Assembly: GCA_963724975.1 (NCBI GenBank)
Contig: CAVRXB010000008.1
Span: 469,035-533,034 of the forward strand
Length of the DNA stretch: 64,000 nt
Direction: 5' to 3'
Source of the DNA: CAIWHR01 sp963724975
GTDB taxonomy: Bacteria; Pseudomonadota; Gammaproteobacteria; Burkholderiales; Casimicrobiaceae
The position numbers were made by a program, and so were the translations under genes. Each line of letters begins with the position of its first letter. Position 1 is the stretch's first letter. Below the pieces are notes generated by a model. It did no database searches. It was not told the DNA's origin and saw only the letters and a program-made list of their open reading frames with translations. Positions 20,229-30,523 of this stretch are shown here, in pieces.

Positions 20229-20268
20229 AGCGACGCGCAAAGCTTGCAGCCCCGATTGCTTTGTCGTG

Positions 20269-20297
20269 CTCAGCTGGCAAGTCAGTTGCCAACTGAG
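20269..20297 (+). terminator. candidate stem-loop terminator after the CBS gene
   Basis: CTCAGCTGGCAA (20269-20280) and TTGCCAACTGAG (20286-20297) pair over 12 bp with one mismatch around a 5-nt loop. No T-run follows, so it is not a classic intrinsic terminator. Confidence 0.4.
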
Positions 20298-20449
20298 CTG
20301 GCATATGGGCCGCGCCCCTCGCCGTACGCACTATCCGGGGACTCGCTGCGGGCCCTCATCCGGCGACCGAGGCACAGGGCGCTGCTCGCGACAACTTTGA
20401 AAGTGGTTCGTGCGCCGCGGTCGCTTGCGCGGGAATTTCGGAGCCGCGC

Positions 20450-22222
20450 ATGACCGTCCGACACCGGCTTGCCTTTGCGCTGATCGCATGCGCCATCGCC
20501 TTCGCGGCGCACGCGGCCGACCCCGCCAAGGTCCTGCGCCTTGCCTCGCCGGACATTGAAACGCTCGATCCGCAGCAATACGCCGACGACCCGTCGTTTC
20601 AGGTGCTGATGGCGATCTTCGAGCCGCTCTACGAATGGGACTATCTTGCCTCGGTGCCCAGGCTCGCGCCGCTCACCGCCGCCGCGCAGCCGGAGATTAC
20701 CGACGGCGGGAAGACCTGGACGATCCGGATCAAGAAAGGCATCCGGTTCACGGACGATCCGGCGTTCGGCGGAAAGCCGCGCGAGCTGACGGCGGACGAC
20801 TACGTCTACTCGTACAAGCGCTGGATGGACCCCAACGGACGGCGCGGTGGACAGCCGATCCTTACCGATCTGATCATTGGCGCGCGCTCCGTTGTCGACG
20901 CCGCCCGCACGGCGGGCAAGTTCGATTTCGCACAGCCGATCGAAGGCCTGCGGGCGCTCGATCGCTACACATTGCAACTTCGGCTGACCGAGGTCAATTA
21001 TCCGAGCATCCGGGACACGCTGAGCTTCGTCGGCGCGTCCGCGCGCGAAGTCGTCGAAGCGGCGGGTCGCGACATCCGCACGCGGGCCGTGGGCACCGGG
21101 CCGTACGCATTGAAGGAATGGAAACGGGGATCCCGCATCGTGCTGGAGGCGAATTCGCATTATCGCGCGGCGACATTTCCCGCAAGCGACGACCCGGCGC
21201 ACGCTGCCCTCGAGCGCAGCATGAAAGGCAAGGCAATTCCGCAGATTGGAACAATAGAGATCGCGATCATCGACGAGGACCTGCCGCGCCTGCTGCAATT
21301 CGAGCGCGGCGAGCTTGACGTCATCGTCCTGCGCGGCGAAGTCGCGAGCCGCCTCTTGAGCGACGGAAAACTGAAGCCCGAGTACGCGGCGCGTGGCTTC
21401 GTGCGCTACGTCTATCCCGAGCCGTTCACGTTCAGTTTCTACTTCAACATGGCTGACCCGGTCGTCGGCGGGATGGACAAGGAGCGTGTTGCGCTGCGGC
21501 GGGCGATGGCCTACGCGCTCGACGTCGACGCGCTGATCCGCGTCGTTTATGCCGGTCAGGCGCTGCCCACAGGCCAATTCATTCCGCCGGGTGTCGGCGG
21601 CCACGACCCGGCACTTGCGGCGCAGGCGCTGTACGACCCGGCGGCGGCGAATGCGCTCCTCGACCGCTTCGGGTACAAGGCGCGCGACGCGGAAGGATTT
21701 CGCAAAACGCCGGACGGAAAGACGCTGACGATCAACATGACGCTGCGCTCGGGTGCCGTCATGCGCGAGGTGCAGACGCTGTGGAAAAAGAACATGGAAA
21801 CCGTGGGGTTACGCACCGACTTTCGCGTGACGCCGTTCCAGGACGCGATCAAGGAGCTGGAGCGCGGACAGTTCCAGTCCTATTTCGGCGGCTTCGGCGG
21901 TTCACCGGCAGGTTACAACGTGCTGTCGCAGATGCACAGCAGGCAACCACAGCGGGTCAATGTGACGCAATTCAAGAACGCGGATTTCGATCGCGCGGCG
22001 GATGATTTCCTGAAGAGCGCAACGAATGCCGGGCAGATGGCCGCAGCGCGCCGCATGAACGAAATAGCGTTCATGTATATGCCGGAGCTGCCGGCCGCTT
22101 TCCGTCTCGAAAGCAACATCGTGCAGCCGTGGGTGCAGGGCTTCGCGCCCCCGGTCTTTACGAGCTACTGGAAATATCTGGACATCGATCTTGCGCGGCG
22201 CAAGGCCGGCCTCGGCAAGTGA
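20450..22222 (+). CDS. oligopeptide-type ABC substrate-binding protein (SBP family 5)
   Basis: A 590-residue periplasmic binding protein with a signal peptide (LAFALIACAIAFAAHA) and the family 5 pattern: ASPDIETLDPQQYADDPS at the start, a WTIRIKKGIRFTDD strand, VGTGPYALKEWKRG and MAYALDVDALIRVVYAGQA. It is not followed by its own permease or ATPase; the nearest dipeptide-type importer genes begin at 25.9 kb and have their own binding protein. It is therefore an orphan binding protein that may feed a shared importer (inference). The ligand is unknown. Confidence 0.9.
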   Translation: MTVRHRLAFALIACAIAFAAHAADPAKVLRLASPDIETLDPQQYADDPSFQVLMAIFEPLYEWDYLASVPRLAPLTAAAQPEITDGGKTWTIRIKKGIRFTDDPAFGGKPRELTADDYVYSYKRWMDPNGRRGGQPILTDLIIGARSVVDAARTAGKFDFAQPIEGLRALDRYTLQLRLTEVNYPSIRDTLSFVGASAREVVEAAGRDIRTRAVGTGPYALKEWKRGSRIVLEANSHYRAATFPASDDPAHAALERSMKGKAIPQIGTIEIAIIDEDLPRLLQFERGELDVIVLRGEVASRLLSDGKLKPEYAARGFVRYVYPEPFTFSFYFNMADPVVGGMDKERVALRRAMAYALDVDALIRVVYAGQALPTGQFIPPGVGGHDPALAAQALYDPAAANALLDRFGYKARDAEGFRKTPDGKTLTINMTLRSGAVMREVQTLWKKNMETVGLRTDFRVTPFQDAIKELERGQFQSYFGGFGGSPAGYNVLSQMHSRQPQRVNVTQFKNADFDRAADDFLKSATNAGQMAAARRMNEIAFMYMPELPAAFRLESNIVQPWVQGFAPPVFTSYWKYLDIDLARRKAGLGK

Positions 22223-22356
22223 AAGCGGTGCCGAGCCCCTAGCGGAAAACGATTCCGGCCACCGGCCGTTGTTGCGTTCCGGGTCTGGCAGGACGCTCGC
22301 CCATTGTGCCCGGCGCCGCATGGCGCGAAAATGGGGTCGTTACGAGAAAGCCATCG

Positions 22357-23454
22357 ATGACCTTCGAGTCGCCGCAGGTGCTGTGGCTCCTGCTTGCGCT
22401 ACCACTGCTCGCCGGCCTGTACGTTCTGCTGCAGCGGCGGCGGGCGCGATCGGCCGTACGTTATGCGAGCCTCGCGCTTATCCGGTCGGCGCTAAGTCCG
22501 CGGGCCCGCATCCGCCGGCATGTTCCGCCGGTCGTTTTTCTGCTTGCCCTGGGCGTGCTGATCGTCGCGATCGCGCGTCCGAGCGCCGTGGTCACGCTGC
22601 CGTCCGAGCAGCGGACGATCATCCTGGCGATCGATGTCTCCCTTTCGATGCGCGCGACCGACGTTGAACCGTCGCGCCTCGCCGCAGCACGCGAGGCCGC
22701 GAAGTCATTCGTGCAGGAGCAGCCGTCCGACGTGCGCATCGGGATTGTCGCTTTCGCGGGTTCTGCGTCGATCGTGCAAAAGCCCACCTCCGACCGGAAG
22801 GACCTCATCGACGCCATCGATCGGCTGCAGCTCCAGCTTCACACCGCCACTGGCAGCGGCATTATCGTTTCACTGGCGGCGCTGTTTCCCGAGGACGCGG
22901 CCGAGCTCGAGGCGGCGAACACGAGCACCCGCGGGTGGCGCGAGGCACGAGGCACATCGATCGACAAGCCGAAAGCCGAAGAAAAGAAGGAAAGAAAGCC
23001 AGTGCCAGCGGGATCGAACCATTCCGGCGCGATCATTCTCCTCACCGATGGCCGTCGCACGACGGGGCCCGATCCGCTCGACGCGGCGCGCCTCGCAGCG
23101 GATCGCGGGATCAAGGTCTATACCGTCGGCTTTGGAAGCGCGCAAGGCGCCACCCACAACGCCGACGGGATGTCGATCTACATGCGCTTTGACGAGGAGG
23201 CACTGAAGGCCATCGCGCAGGCCACTTCGGCGGAATATTTCCATGCCGGCAGCGGCGCCGATCTCAGGAAAGTCTACGAGACACTCAACGCACGGTACGT
23301 GCTCGAGAAAAAGGAAACCGAAATCTCGTCGTTGCTTTGCGCGTTGGCCGTTGTGCTGATCCTCATCGCTGTGGGATTGTCGGTGCTCTGGTTCGGCCGG
23401 GTTGGCGGAGCAGAATCGCGGGCCGGTGACCCCGGGGCGGCGTCCCAAGGCTGA
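22357..23454 (+). CDS. VWA-domain membrane protein, second BatA-like copy
   Basis: A 365-residue paralogue of the protein encoded at 14324-15361, sharing the N-terminal anchor pattern, RRHVPP, VAIARP and the run from SMRATDV to PSRL. The metal site is DVSLSM (Asp-x-Ser-x-Ser intact). It differs by a charged insertion (KPKAEEKKERK, about 207-217) and a longer tail after the last membrane helix. ATG22357 was chosen because the protein then begins like its paralogue; the frame is open to 22306. It lies alone, without MoxR or DUF58, and may use those encoded 5 kb away. Confidence 0.85.
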   Translation: MTFESPQVLWLLLALPLLAGLYVLLQRRRARSAVRYASLALIRSALSPRARIRRHVPPVVFLLALGVLIVAIARPSAVVTLPSEQRTIILAIDVSLSMRATDVEPSRLAAAREAAKSFVQEQPSDVRIGIVAFAGSASIVQKPTSDRKDLIDAIDRLQLQLHTATGSGIIVSLAALFPEDAAELEAANTSTRGWREARGTSIDKPKAEEKKERKPVPAGSNHSGAIILLTDGRRTTGPDPLDAARLAADRGIKVYTVGFGSAQGATHNADGMSIYMRFDEEALKAIAQATSAEYFHAGSGADLRKVYETLNARYVLEKKETEISSLLCALAVVLILIAVGLSVLWFGRVGGAESRAGDPGAASQG

Positions 23455-23547
23455 CGTCGGTTGCACGCTGCGTGGCAGATTGGCAGCGCAGTGCCGCGGC
23501 GCGTCGGGCCGGTAGCGCGCGACGTCGGCATCGTGCCGGATTAGGGC

Positions 23548-23880
23548 CTAGGCTCCCTTGCGGGCCGGCGCGTCACGCGGCGCATCGACGCTGGCGCCAA
23601 ATTTCTTTGCCGTGAGCCGCTCGACCAGGACTCGCTCGCAGACCTTGAACAAGAGGAAGAAGATGATGCTGAGGATCGCCGAGGCGATCAGGTCGAAGAG
23701 CTGCTCGAGAGCGCCATCCTCGATGACCATGAGCCCGTACTGAACGAAGAGGTCGAGGTTCATCTTGAGCAGGATGAACAGGTTGACCGAGGTCACGCCG
23801 AAACAAAGGAAGAACGTCACCATCAGCACGAACGTGAGCCAGGCGTGCGCATACAGGAATTCGAGCCAACGTCGCGGCAT
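23548..23880 (-). CDS. small membrane protein, function unknown
   Basis: From ATG23880 it has 110 residues with two strong membrane segments (about 13-38 and 62-83) separated by an acidic loop and a basic C-terminal tail. The frame is open upstream to 24045, but that part looks non-coding. No family is recognised. It converges with the second VWA gene and may be expressed alone. Confidence 0.5.
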   Translation of the reverse strand: MPRRWLEFLYAHAWLTFVLMVTFFLCFGVTSVNLFILLKMNLDLFVQYGLMVIEDGALEQLFDLIASAILSIIFFLLFKVCERVLVERLTAKKFGASVDAPRDAPARKGA

Positions 23881-24041
23881 GGGGAACGGATACGGGCGCC
23901 GGTGCCAGTTCGATGGCGATGTCGGCGCGGTTGATCTGGAATTGCCGTCATTATGCGCCGCGAGCACCTGATTCCGCGCGGAAGCCGCGCCTGGGTGGCC
24001 GCGACGCCCGGATCGACTCGGACGCGGCTGTGACCCGCGTT

Positions 24042-24320
24042 TCACGCGCCGCGCCTGCCGAGCTCAGTCAGTCGCGCGCGCCAGCGCGTGCGGGTCCCGT
24101 TGTCGCGCGCCTCCACCATTCCGAGCAGCGTCTCGTGGATCGGCCCCGCGCCGACGAAATCGAGGATGTTGCGCTCGAAGTCGAGCCGGCCAACATCGAT
24201 CACCGCGATGTCATGGCCCGACTCCGAAGCACCGGCGTGGTAAGCCTCGGCGAGCGCGCGGCAGAATCGTTCCGGGCGGGGATCCGGATGGCCGAGAATG
24301 ATCAGGATGTGCTTGGCCAT
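24042..24320 (-). pseudogene. NAD(P)H:quinone oxidoreductase-type flavodoxin-fold gene with internal deletion
   Basis: Only 92 residues, where the Flavodoxin_2/MdaB-like family has about 190. The first 46 residues are the normal N-terminus (HILIILGHPDPRPERFC and a second strand ending VDVGRLDF). The next residues, ERNILDFVGAGPIHETLLG, look like the far C-terminal part of the same family, so about 95-100 residues holding the flavin-binding core appear to be missing in frame. The protein cannot be a working quinone reductase. True deletion or collapsed assembly are both possible. Confidence 0.65.
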
Positions 24321-24492
24321 GATTTGAAGGCTCGCCCGCACGGTCTTTCGCAGCGTGCGTCAGGTTACCACTTCCGCTGCCGGCCAAAGGGCGCGAGAAG
24401 CGATGTAAGCGGCTGACGGCGGGGGAGGAGGGAGCCCAATCCGCCGCGGCACCGTTACACTTCGGGGTCCGCACTTCGTCCAGCTTGCCGCC

Positions 24493-25191
24493 ATGGCCTC
24501 CGCCGATACAGAACGCCTGCTCGACAATCCCGTCTGGTCGTGTCTCACGACGCGCCACGCGCATCTCGCGTTGGGAGGTCACACCGCGCGCCGCTATCCG
24601 CCCGACATTTCGCCGATTACGGGGTTTCCAAATACCGGTGCGGCGGATGTCGCCGCGCTGGAATCGCTGGTTGAGGTCGGCGATGACATGGGGGCCGTCG
24701 GCCCATGCGTGCCGGCATTGCGGTCGAATTGGGAGACACTGGTCGAAATGCCGATCACGCAGATGGTCCGCGACCAGCGATCGCCGCTGCCGGAAGGCGA
24801 CGCCGACGTTGGCGCGCTCGGTGAAGCCGACGTCGCCGAGATGCTGGCCCTGGTCGAGCTCACGCAACCCGGGCCGTTTCGCTTGCGCACGATCGAGCTC
24901 GGACGCTTCATCGGCATTCGCGAAAACGGCCGGCTGCTGGCGATGGCCGGCGAGAGGATGTGGATTGGCGACTGTCGCGAAGTGAGCGGCGTCTGCACGC
25001 ATCCCGACGCGCAGGGCCGCGGCTATGCGCGGGTGCTCACCGGCCGCGTGGTCAACCGGATGCTCGATAGCGGGCAGTTGCCGATCCTGCACGTGGCGAG
25101 CGGCAACCGTCGCGCCATCGAGATGTACGAAGGGCTCGGATTCGTTGCGCGCACCGAGTTTCCGCTGCTGCATGCGCGACGACGAGCGTAA
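24493..25191 (+). CDS. GNAT family N-acetyltransferase
   Basis: A 232-residue protein whose C-terminal half (about 100-225) is a GNAT fold of the FR47-like type: the acetyl-CoA loop VCTHPDAQGRGYARVLT and the C-terminal NRRAIEMYEGLGFVARTEF are clear. The N-terminal 90 residues form an extra domain seen in this subgroup. It is the first gene of a plus-strand run leading into a dipeptide ABC importer, with 15 nt to the next start. The acceptor substrate is unknown. Confidence 0.85.
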   Translation: MASADTERLLDNPVWSCLTTRHAHLALGGHTARRYPPDISPITGFPNTGAADVAALESLVEVGDDMGAVGPCVPALRSNWETLVEMPITQMVRDQRSPLPEGDADVGALGEADVAEMLALVELTQPGPFRLRTIELGRFIGIRENGRLLAMAGERMWIGDCREVSGVCTHPDAQGRGYARVLTGRVVNRMLDSGQLPILHVASGNRRAIEMYEGLGFVARTEFPLLHARRRA

Positions 25192-25206
25192 TCGGGACCA
25201 TCGGCG

Positions 25207-25917
25207 ATGACCTGGTCGCTCCTTGCGCACGACGCCGACGGCGCGTTCGGCGTTGCCATTGCGAGTCGTTTCTTCGCGGTCGGCGTCTTGTGCCCGCACG
25301 CGCGAAGCGGCGTCGGCGCGCTGTCGACGCAGGCGCTCGTCAATCCCCTTTATGCCGAGCCGGGTCTCGCGTTGCTTGCGCAAGGCACGCCGCCCTCCGA
25401 AGTGGTCCGTCTGTTGACACAGCAGGACGCAGGCCGTGAGCACCGGCAGTTGCATCTCATCGACGCGCATGGGCGCGTCGCCGCGCATACCGGCAGCGCC
25501 TGCATCGGCTGGTGCGGCCATCTCGCGGGCGATCACTACAGCGTCGCCGGGAACATGCTGGCGGGGCCTCAGGTGCTACGGGATACCGCGTCCGCATACG
25601 AGGGAGCAGCGGAGTTGCCCTTTGCCGAACGCCTGCTGGTTGCACTCGAGGCCGGCGACGCCGCGGGTGGCGATAAACGCGGCAAGCAGGCGACTGCGCT
25701 GCTGATCTACACGACCGAGGACTACCCATTTCTCGATCTACGGGTCGACGACGATGAAGAACCCTTTCGCGAATTGCGGCGCCTCTACGAAAAAAGTCTC
25801 GAACGCTTCCAGCCGTTCTCGTCGTGCCTGCCGAGCCGTGAGCGCCCTGCCGGGATCATGGATCGTGCGGTGATCGAAGCCGAAGTCGAGCGCTTTGCGG
25901 CGCAACGCAAACGATGA
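25207..25917 (+). CDS. DUF1028 (Ntn-hydrolase-like) protein
   Basis: A 236-residue member of DUF1028, a family related to N-terminal-nucleophile hydrolases. Recognisable parts are GVAIASRFFAVGVLCPHARSG, GALSTQALVNP, HTGSACIGWCGH, NMLAGPQVL and the closing DLRVDDDEEPFRELRRL. The start MTWSLLAHD is close to the usual family start; a small residue (Thr2 or Ser4) could act as nucleophile after processing, which is speculative. It overlaps the ABC ATPase gene by 4 nt. An amidase-like activity on the imported substrate is a fair guess, not shown. Confidence 0.85.
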   Translation: MTWSLLAHDADGAFGVAIASRFFAVGVLCPHARSGVGALSTQALVNPLYAEPGLALLAQGTPPSEVVRLLTQQDAGREHRQLHLIDAHGRVAAHTGSACIGWCGHLAGDHYSVAGNMLAGPQVLRDTASAYEGAAELPFAERLLVALEAGDAAGGDKRGKQATALLIYTTEDYPFLDLRVDDDEEPFRELRRLYEKSLERFQPFSSCLPSRERPAGIMDRAVIEAEVERFAAQRKR

Positions 25918-26906
25918 GCGCACTTCTGGACGTCCGCGATCTCAAGACCTATTTCGCGATCGAGGACGGCGAATTCGCGGCGGTCGACGGCGTGAGCTTC
26001 AGCCTCGACGCCGGCCGCACGCTCGGACTGGTCGGCGAATCGGGCTGCGGCAAGAGCGTGACGGCGCTCTCGATCATGGGACTCGTGCCGCAGCCTCCGG
26101 GGCGCATTGCGGGAGGTGAGATCCTGTTCGAAGGTGAGAACTTGTTGCAGAAGACGCCTTCCGCAATGCGCGAGCTCCGCGGCAACCGGATTTCGATGAT
26201 TTTCCAGGAACCGATGACATCGCTCAATCCGGCGTTCACGATCGGTGACCAGATCGCGGAAGTGATCCTGCGCCATCGCAAGGTGACGAAAGCAAAGGCG
26301 GACGAACGCGCGATCGCCATGCTTCGCCGCGTGCGCATCCCCTCGCCGGAGGAGCGCTTTCACGATCATCCGCATCGGCTCTCAGGCGGCATGCGGCAGC
26401 GCGTGATGATCGCGATGGCGCTGGCGCTGGAGCCGAAGCTGCTGATCGCCGACGAGCCGACGACCGCGCTCGATGTGACAATCCAGGCACAGATTCTCGA
26501 CCTCATGCGCATGCTGCGCGAGGAAACGGGCACGGCGATCATCCTGATCACGCACGATCTCGGCGTGATCGCAGAGGTGGCCGACGAGGTGGCGGTGATG
26601 TACTCGGGAAAGATCGTCGAGCGCGCTCCGGTGGCCTCGCTTTTCGCGGATCCGCAACATCCGTATACGATCGGGCTTCTCGGCTCCATTCCGCAATTGC
26701 ATCTCGAGCAGCATCGCTTGGCCGCCATCGAAGGCCAGGTGCCGAACGCATTTGCGCCGGTGGCCGGCTGCCGCTTCCATCCGCGATGTCCCTTCGCGGT
26801 CGAACAATGCCGGCGCGACGAGCCGCCGCTGGTGCCAATCATTGCAGGACATGAGGCGGCGTGCTGGCGCGCACCGCTCGATGCGTCGATGGTGAGAGTC
26901 GCTTGA
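25914..26906 (+). CDS. dppD: dipeptide/oligopeptide ABC transporter ATP-binding protein (DppD-type)
   Basis: A 330-residue ATPase, one of two in the importer. Walker A GESGCGKS, Q-loop MIFQEPMTSLNP, signature LSGGMRQRVMIAMAL, Walker B LLIADEPTTALDVT and the switch ITHDLGV are complete. The C-terminal oligopeptide-type region has the cysteine cluster C-x5-C-x6-C (GCRFHPRCPFAVEQC), which in DppD-type proteins is associated with an iron-sulfur cluster. The dpp name reflects family only; the substrate could be peptides, glutathione or other small molecules. Confidence 0.9.
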   Translation: MSALLDVRDLKTYFAIEDGEFAAVDGVSFSLDAGRTLGLVGESGCGKSVTALSIMGLVPQPPGRIAGGEILFEGENLLQKTPSAMRELRGNRISMIFQEPMTSLNPAFTIGDQIAEVILRHRKVTKAKADERAIAMLRRVRIPSPEERFHDHPHRLSGGMRQRVMIAMALALEPKLLIADEPTTALDVTIQAQILDLMRMLREETGTAIILITHDLGVIAEVADEVAVMYSGKIVERAPVASLFADPQHPYTIGLLGSIPQLHLEQHRLAAIEGQVPNAFAPVAGCRFHPRCPFAVEQCRRDEPPLVPIIAGHEAACWRAPLDASMVRVA

Positions 26907-28027
26907 TGCCGACGCTGCTGCGCGTCGAATCGCTGGTCAAGCATTTCCCGGTGCGGCGCGGCGCGTTCGGCCGCGTGTCGGGGATGGTGCACGCTGTCGA
27001 CGACGTGAGCTTCGACGTCGGCGTCGGCGAAACGCTTGCGCTCGTCGGCGAATCGGGTTGCGGCAAGTCGACCACCGGACGGTTGATCCTGCGCCTGCTC
27101 GACCCCACGGCGGGCCGCGTCCATTTCGACGGTCACGACATCTTTGCCTTGCCGGACGATGCGATGCGCGAGTTGCGCGGCGCACTGCAGATCATCTTCC
27201 AGGACCCGTTCGCATCGCTTAATCCGAGAATGACGGTCGGTCAAACGCTGACGGAGCCGCTGATGCTGCACGGGCTTGCCGAAGGCAGGCGTCGCGAGCG
27301 GCTCGATGAAATCCTGCGTCTCGTTGGTCTAGCGCCGGAGCACGCGCGCCGCTATCCGCACGAATTTTCCGGCGGGCAGCGGCAGCGCATCGGCATCGCG
27401 CGCGCACTCGCGGTCGAGCCGCGTCTCATCGTCTGCGACGAGCCGGTCTCCGCGCTCGACGTATCGATCCAGGCGCAGGTCGTGAACCTGCTGCGCGACC
27501 TGCAGGCGAGGCTCGGGCTGTCGTATGTGTTTATCGCGCACGATCTTGCGGTGGTCAAGTTCATCGCGACGCGCATCGCGGTGATGTATCTCGGGAAGAT
27601 CGTCGAGTTCGCCGACAAGCGCGCGCTTTTCGCCGAGCCGCGCCACCCTTACACGCAGGCGCTGCTGGCGTCGATCCCGGTGCCGGAGCCCACACAGAAG
27701 CGCGCGCGCATCATCCTGCAGAGCGACGTGCCCGACCCGACCGACCCGCCGTCGGGGTGCCGCTTCCGCACGCGGTGCCTGTACGCGCAGGCGCGCTGCG
27801 CCGCGGAGGAGCCGCCACTCGAGAAGCATCGGCGGACACGCGGTGGCGTGTCATTTCTGGCGCGAGATCGAATCAAAGGAGGCGATTCGGCCCGGGACGG
27901 CGGCCGTCCCGCCGAACCCACGGCTCGCTGCGCTGCAGGCGGCTTTCCGGTCGCCGCTGCAGCATCCGGCCAATGTGCCGTAATGCTATTCTGGAAATCG
28001 TCCTGGAACACGGAGCGACGACCATGA
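26906..28027 (+). CDS. dppF: dipeptide/oligopeptide ABC transporter ATP-binding protein (DppF-type), frameshifted C-terminus
   Basis: The second ATPase of the importer; 373 residues as read. Walker A GESGCGKSTTG, Q-loop IIFQDPFASLNP, signature FSGGQRQRIGIARAL, Walker B LIVCDEPVSALD and switch His in IAHDLAV are intact, as is the cysteine cluster CRFRTRCLYAQARC. After EEPPLE the reading frame departs from the family. In another frame the conserved ending GHAVACHFWREIE appears at 27834-27872 and runs to a TAA at 27981-27983. A one-base indel near 27,820-27,833 is therefore likely. ATG26906 shares one base with the dppD stop. Confidence 0.88.
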   Translation: MPTLLRVESLVKHFPVRRGAFGRVSGMVHAVDDVSFDVGVGETLALVGESGCGKSTTGRLILRLLDPTAGRVHFDGHDIFALPDDAMRELRGALQIIFQDPFASLNPRMTVGQTLTEPLMLHGLAEGRRRERLDEILRLVGLAPEHARRYPHEFSGGQRQRIGIARALAVEPRLIVCDEPVSALDVSIQAQVVNLLRDLQARLGLSYVFIAHDLAVVKFIATRIAVMYLGKIVEFADKRALFAEPRHPYTQALLASIPVPEPTQKRARIILQSDVPDPTDPPSGCRFRTRCLYAQARCAAEEPPLEKHRRTRGGVSFLARDRIKGGDSARDGGRPAEPTARCAAGGFPVAAAASGQCAVMLFWKSSWNTERRP

Positions 28028-29544
28028 CCAAAACCCGCTGGGCCTTCCGCCTCTGCGCGGCCTTCGCCATCGCCGCGCTGGCGGCCACGTCGAGCTTAGC
28101 GCAGACGCTGCGGTTCGGCCTCGCCGAAGATCCCGATGTCCTCGATCCCACGCTCGCGCGCACGTTCGTGGGTCGCATCGTGTTCGCCGCCCTGTGCGAC
28201 AAGCTCTTCGACATCGACGAGAAGCTCAACATCGTGCCGCAGCTCGCACAAAGCTATACGTGGTCGGCCGACGGCAAGGCGCTGACGGTCAAGGTGCGGC
28301 CCGGCGTGACGTTCCACGACGGCGAGAAGCTCGACGCCGCCGCCGTCAAATTCAACATCGAGCGTCACAAGAACATGGCAGGCTCGAATCGCAAGGGCGA
28401 ACTGGCGCTCGTCACCACTGTGGATGTGGTCGATCCGATGACGGCGCGGATCAACCTGTCGGCACCTTTCTCGCCGCTGTTGGCGCAGCTCGCCGACCGC
28501 GCCGGCATGATGGTGTCGCCAAAGGCGGCGCAGGCGGCGGGCGACAAGTTCGGCGCCAATCCGGTGTGCTCGGGTCCGTTCAAGTTCGTCGAGCGTGTCG
28601 CGCAGGACCGCATTGTGCTCGAAAAATATCCCAATTACTGGAACAAGGGCCAGATCTTCATCGACAAGATCACCTACCTGCCCATCGTCGATTCGACGGT
28701 GCGACTCGCCAATCTCAAATCCGGCCAGCTCGACTTCATCGAGCGGATGGCGCCCTCCGACGTTCCGGCGCTCAAGAGCGACAGCCGCTTCAAGATCTCG
28801 ACGATCACGGAGATCGGCTACCAAGGCATCACCATGAACGTCGGCAAGAGCGAGCAGGCGAAGTCCAACCCGATCGGTAAGGACCCGCGCGTGCGCGAAG
28901 CGTTCGAACTGGCGCTCGACCGCGATGGCATCGTGCAGGTGGTCATGGAGGGCGAGGCGACGGTCGGCAACCAGTGGGTGGCGCCAGACAATCCGTTCTA
29001 TGCGAAGAACGTGCCGATTCCCAAGCGAGACGTCGCGAAGGCGAAAGCGCTGCTGCAACAGGCCGGCATGCCAAACCCGACGGTCAACCTGATGACGGCG
29101 ACCACGACCGACGCGCAGAAGATCGCGCAGGTCGTGCAATCGATGGCCAAGGATGCGGGCTTCGACGTGAAGATCCTGTCGACCGAATTCGCCACCTCGC
29201 TCAACATGGCCGACAAGGGCGATTACGACGCCTATGTGCTGGCGTGGAGCGGCCGCGCCGACCCGGACGGCAACATCTACAGCTTCGACGCGTGCAAGCA
29301 GCCTCTCAACTACGCTGGCTACTGCAATCCGGAGATCGACGAGCTGCTGAACAAGGCGCGCACGGCGTCCGACGTCGCGGAGCGCAAGAAGGCATACGAC
29401 CAGGTGGCCGCCGTCGTGCTGAAGGATCGACCTATCGTGTACATCTTCCACCGGCATTGGCTGTGGGCCTATACGAACAAGCTGACGGGTTTCCGTCCGA
29501 TTCCCGACGGGCTGGTGCGCGTGCAGGGTCTCAAACTGAACTGA
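28024..29544 (+). CDS. dppA: ABC transporter substrate-binding protein (SBP family 5)
   Basis: A 506-residue periplasmic binding protein with a signal peptide (FAIAALAATSSLA, cleaved before QTLRFGLAED). Family 5 signatures: DPTLARTFVGRIVF, VRPGVTFHDGEKLDAAAVKFNIERH, GPFKFVERVAQDRIVLEKYPNYW and RVREAFELALDRDGIV. ATG28024 has GGAG 8 nt upstream. It supplies the ligand to the permeases encoded just downstream. The lower case for dpp is by homology; the ligand is not identified. Confidence 0.9.
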   Translation: MTKTRWAFRLCAAFAIAALAATSSLAQTLRFGLAEDPDVLDPTLARTFVGRIVFAALCDKLFDIDEKLNIVPQLAQSYTWSADGKALTVKVRPGVTFHDGEKLDAAAVKFNIERHKNMAGSNRKGELALVTTVDVVDPMTARINLSAPFSPLLAQLADRAGMMVSPKAAQAAGDKFGANPVCSGPFKFVERVAQDRIVLEKYPNYWNKGQIFIDKITYLPIVDSTVRLANLKSGQLDFIERMAPSDVPALKSDSRFKISTITEIGYQGITMNVGKSEQAKSNPIGKDPRVREAFELALDRDGIVQVVMEGEATVGNQWVAPDNPFYAKNVPIPKRDVAKAKALLQQAGMPNPTVNLMTATTTDAQKIAQVVQSMAKDAGFDVKILSTEFATSLNMADKGDYDAYVLAWSGRADPDGNIYSFDACKQPLNYAGYCNPEIDELLNKARTASDVAERKKAYDQVAAVVLKDRPIVYIFHRHWLWAYTNKLTGFRPIPDGLVRVQGLKLN

Positions 29545-29581
29545 CACAGCGCTGACGTCCTGGCGCAAGAGACGAGCGGCC

Positions 29582-30523
<942 letters not shown>

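Noticed and set aside
28096..29568. A 490-residue minus-strand frame opposite the binding protein gene
   Set aside because: Same antisense effect of high GC; no domain and no start context.
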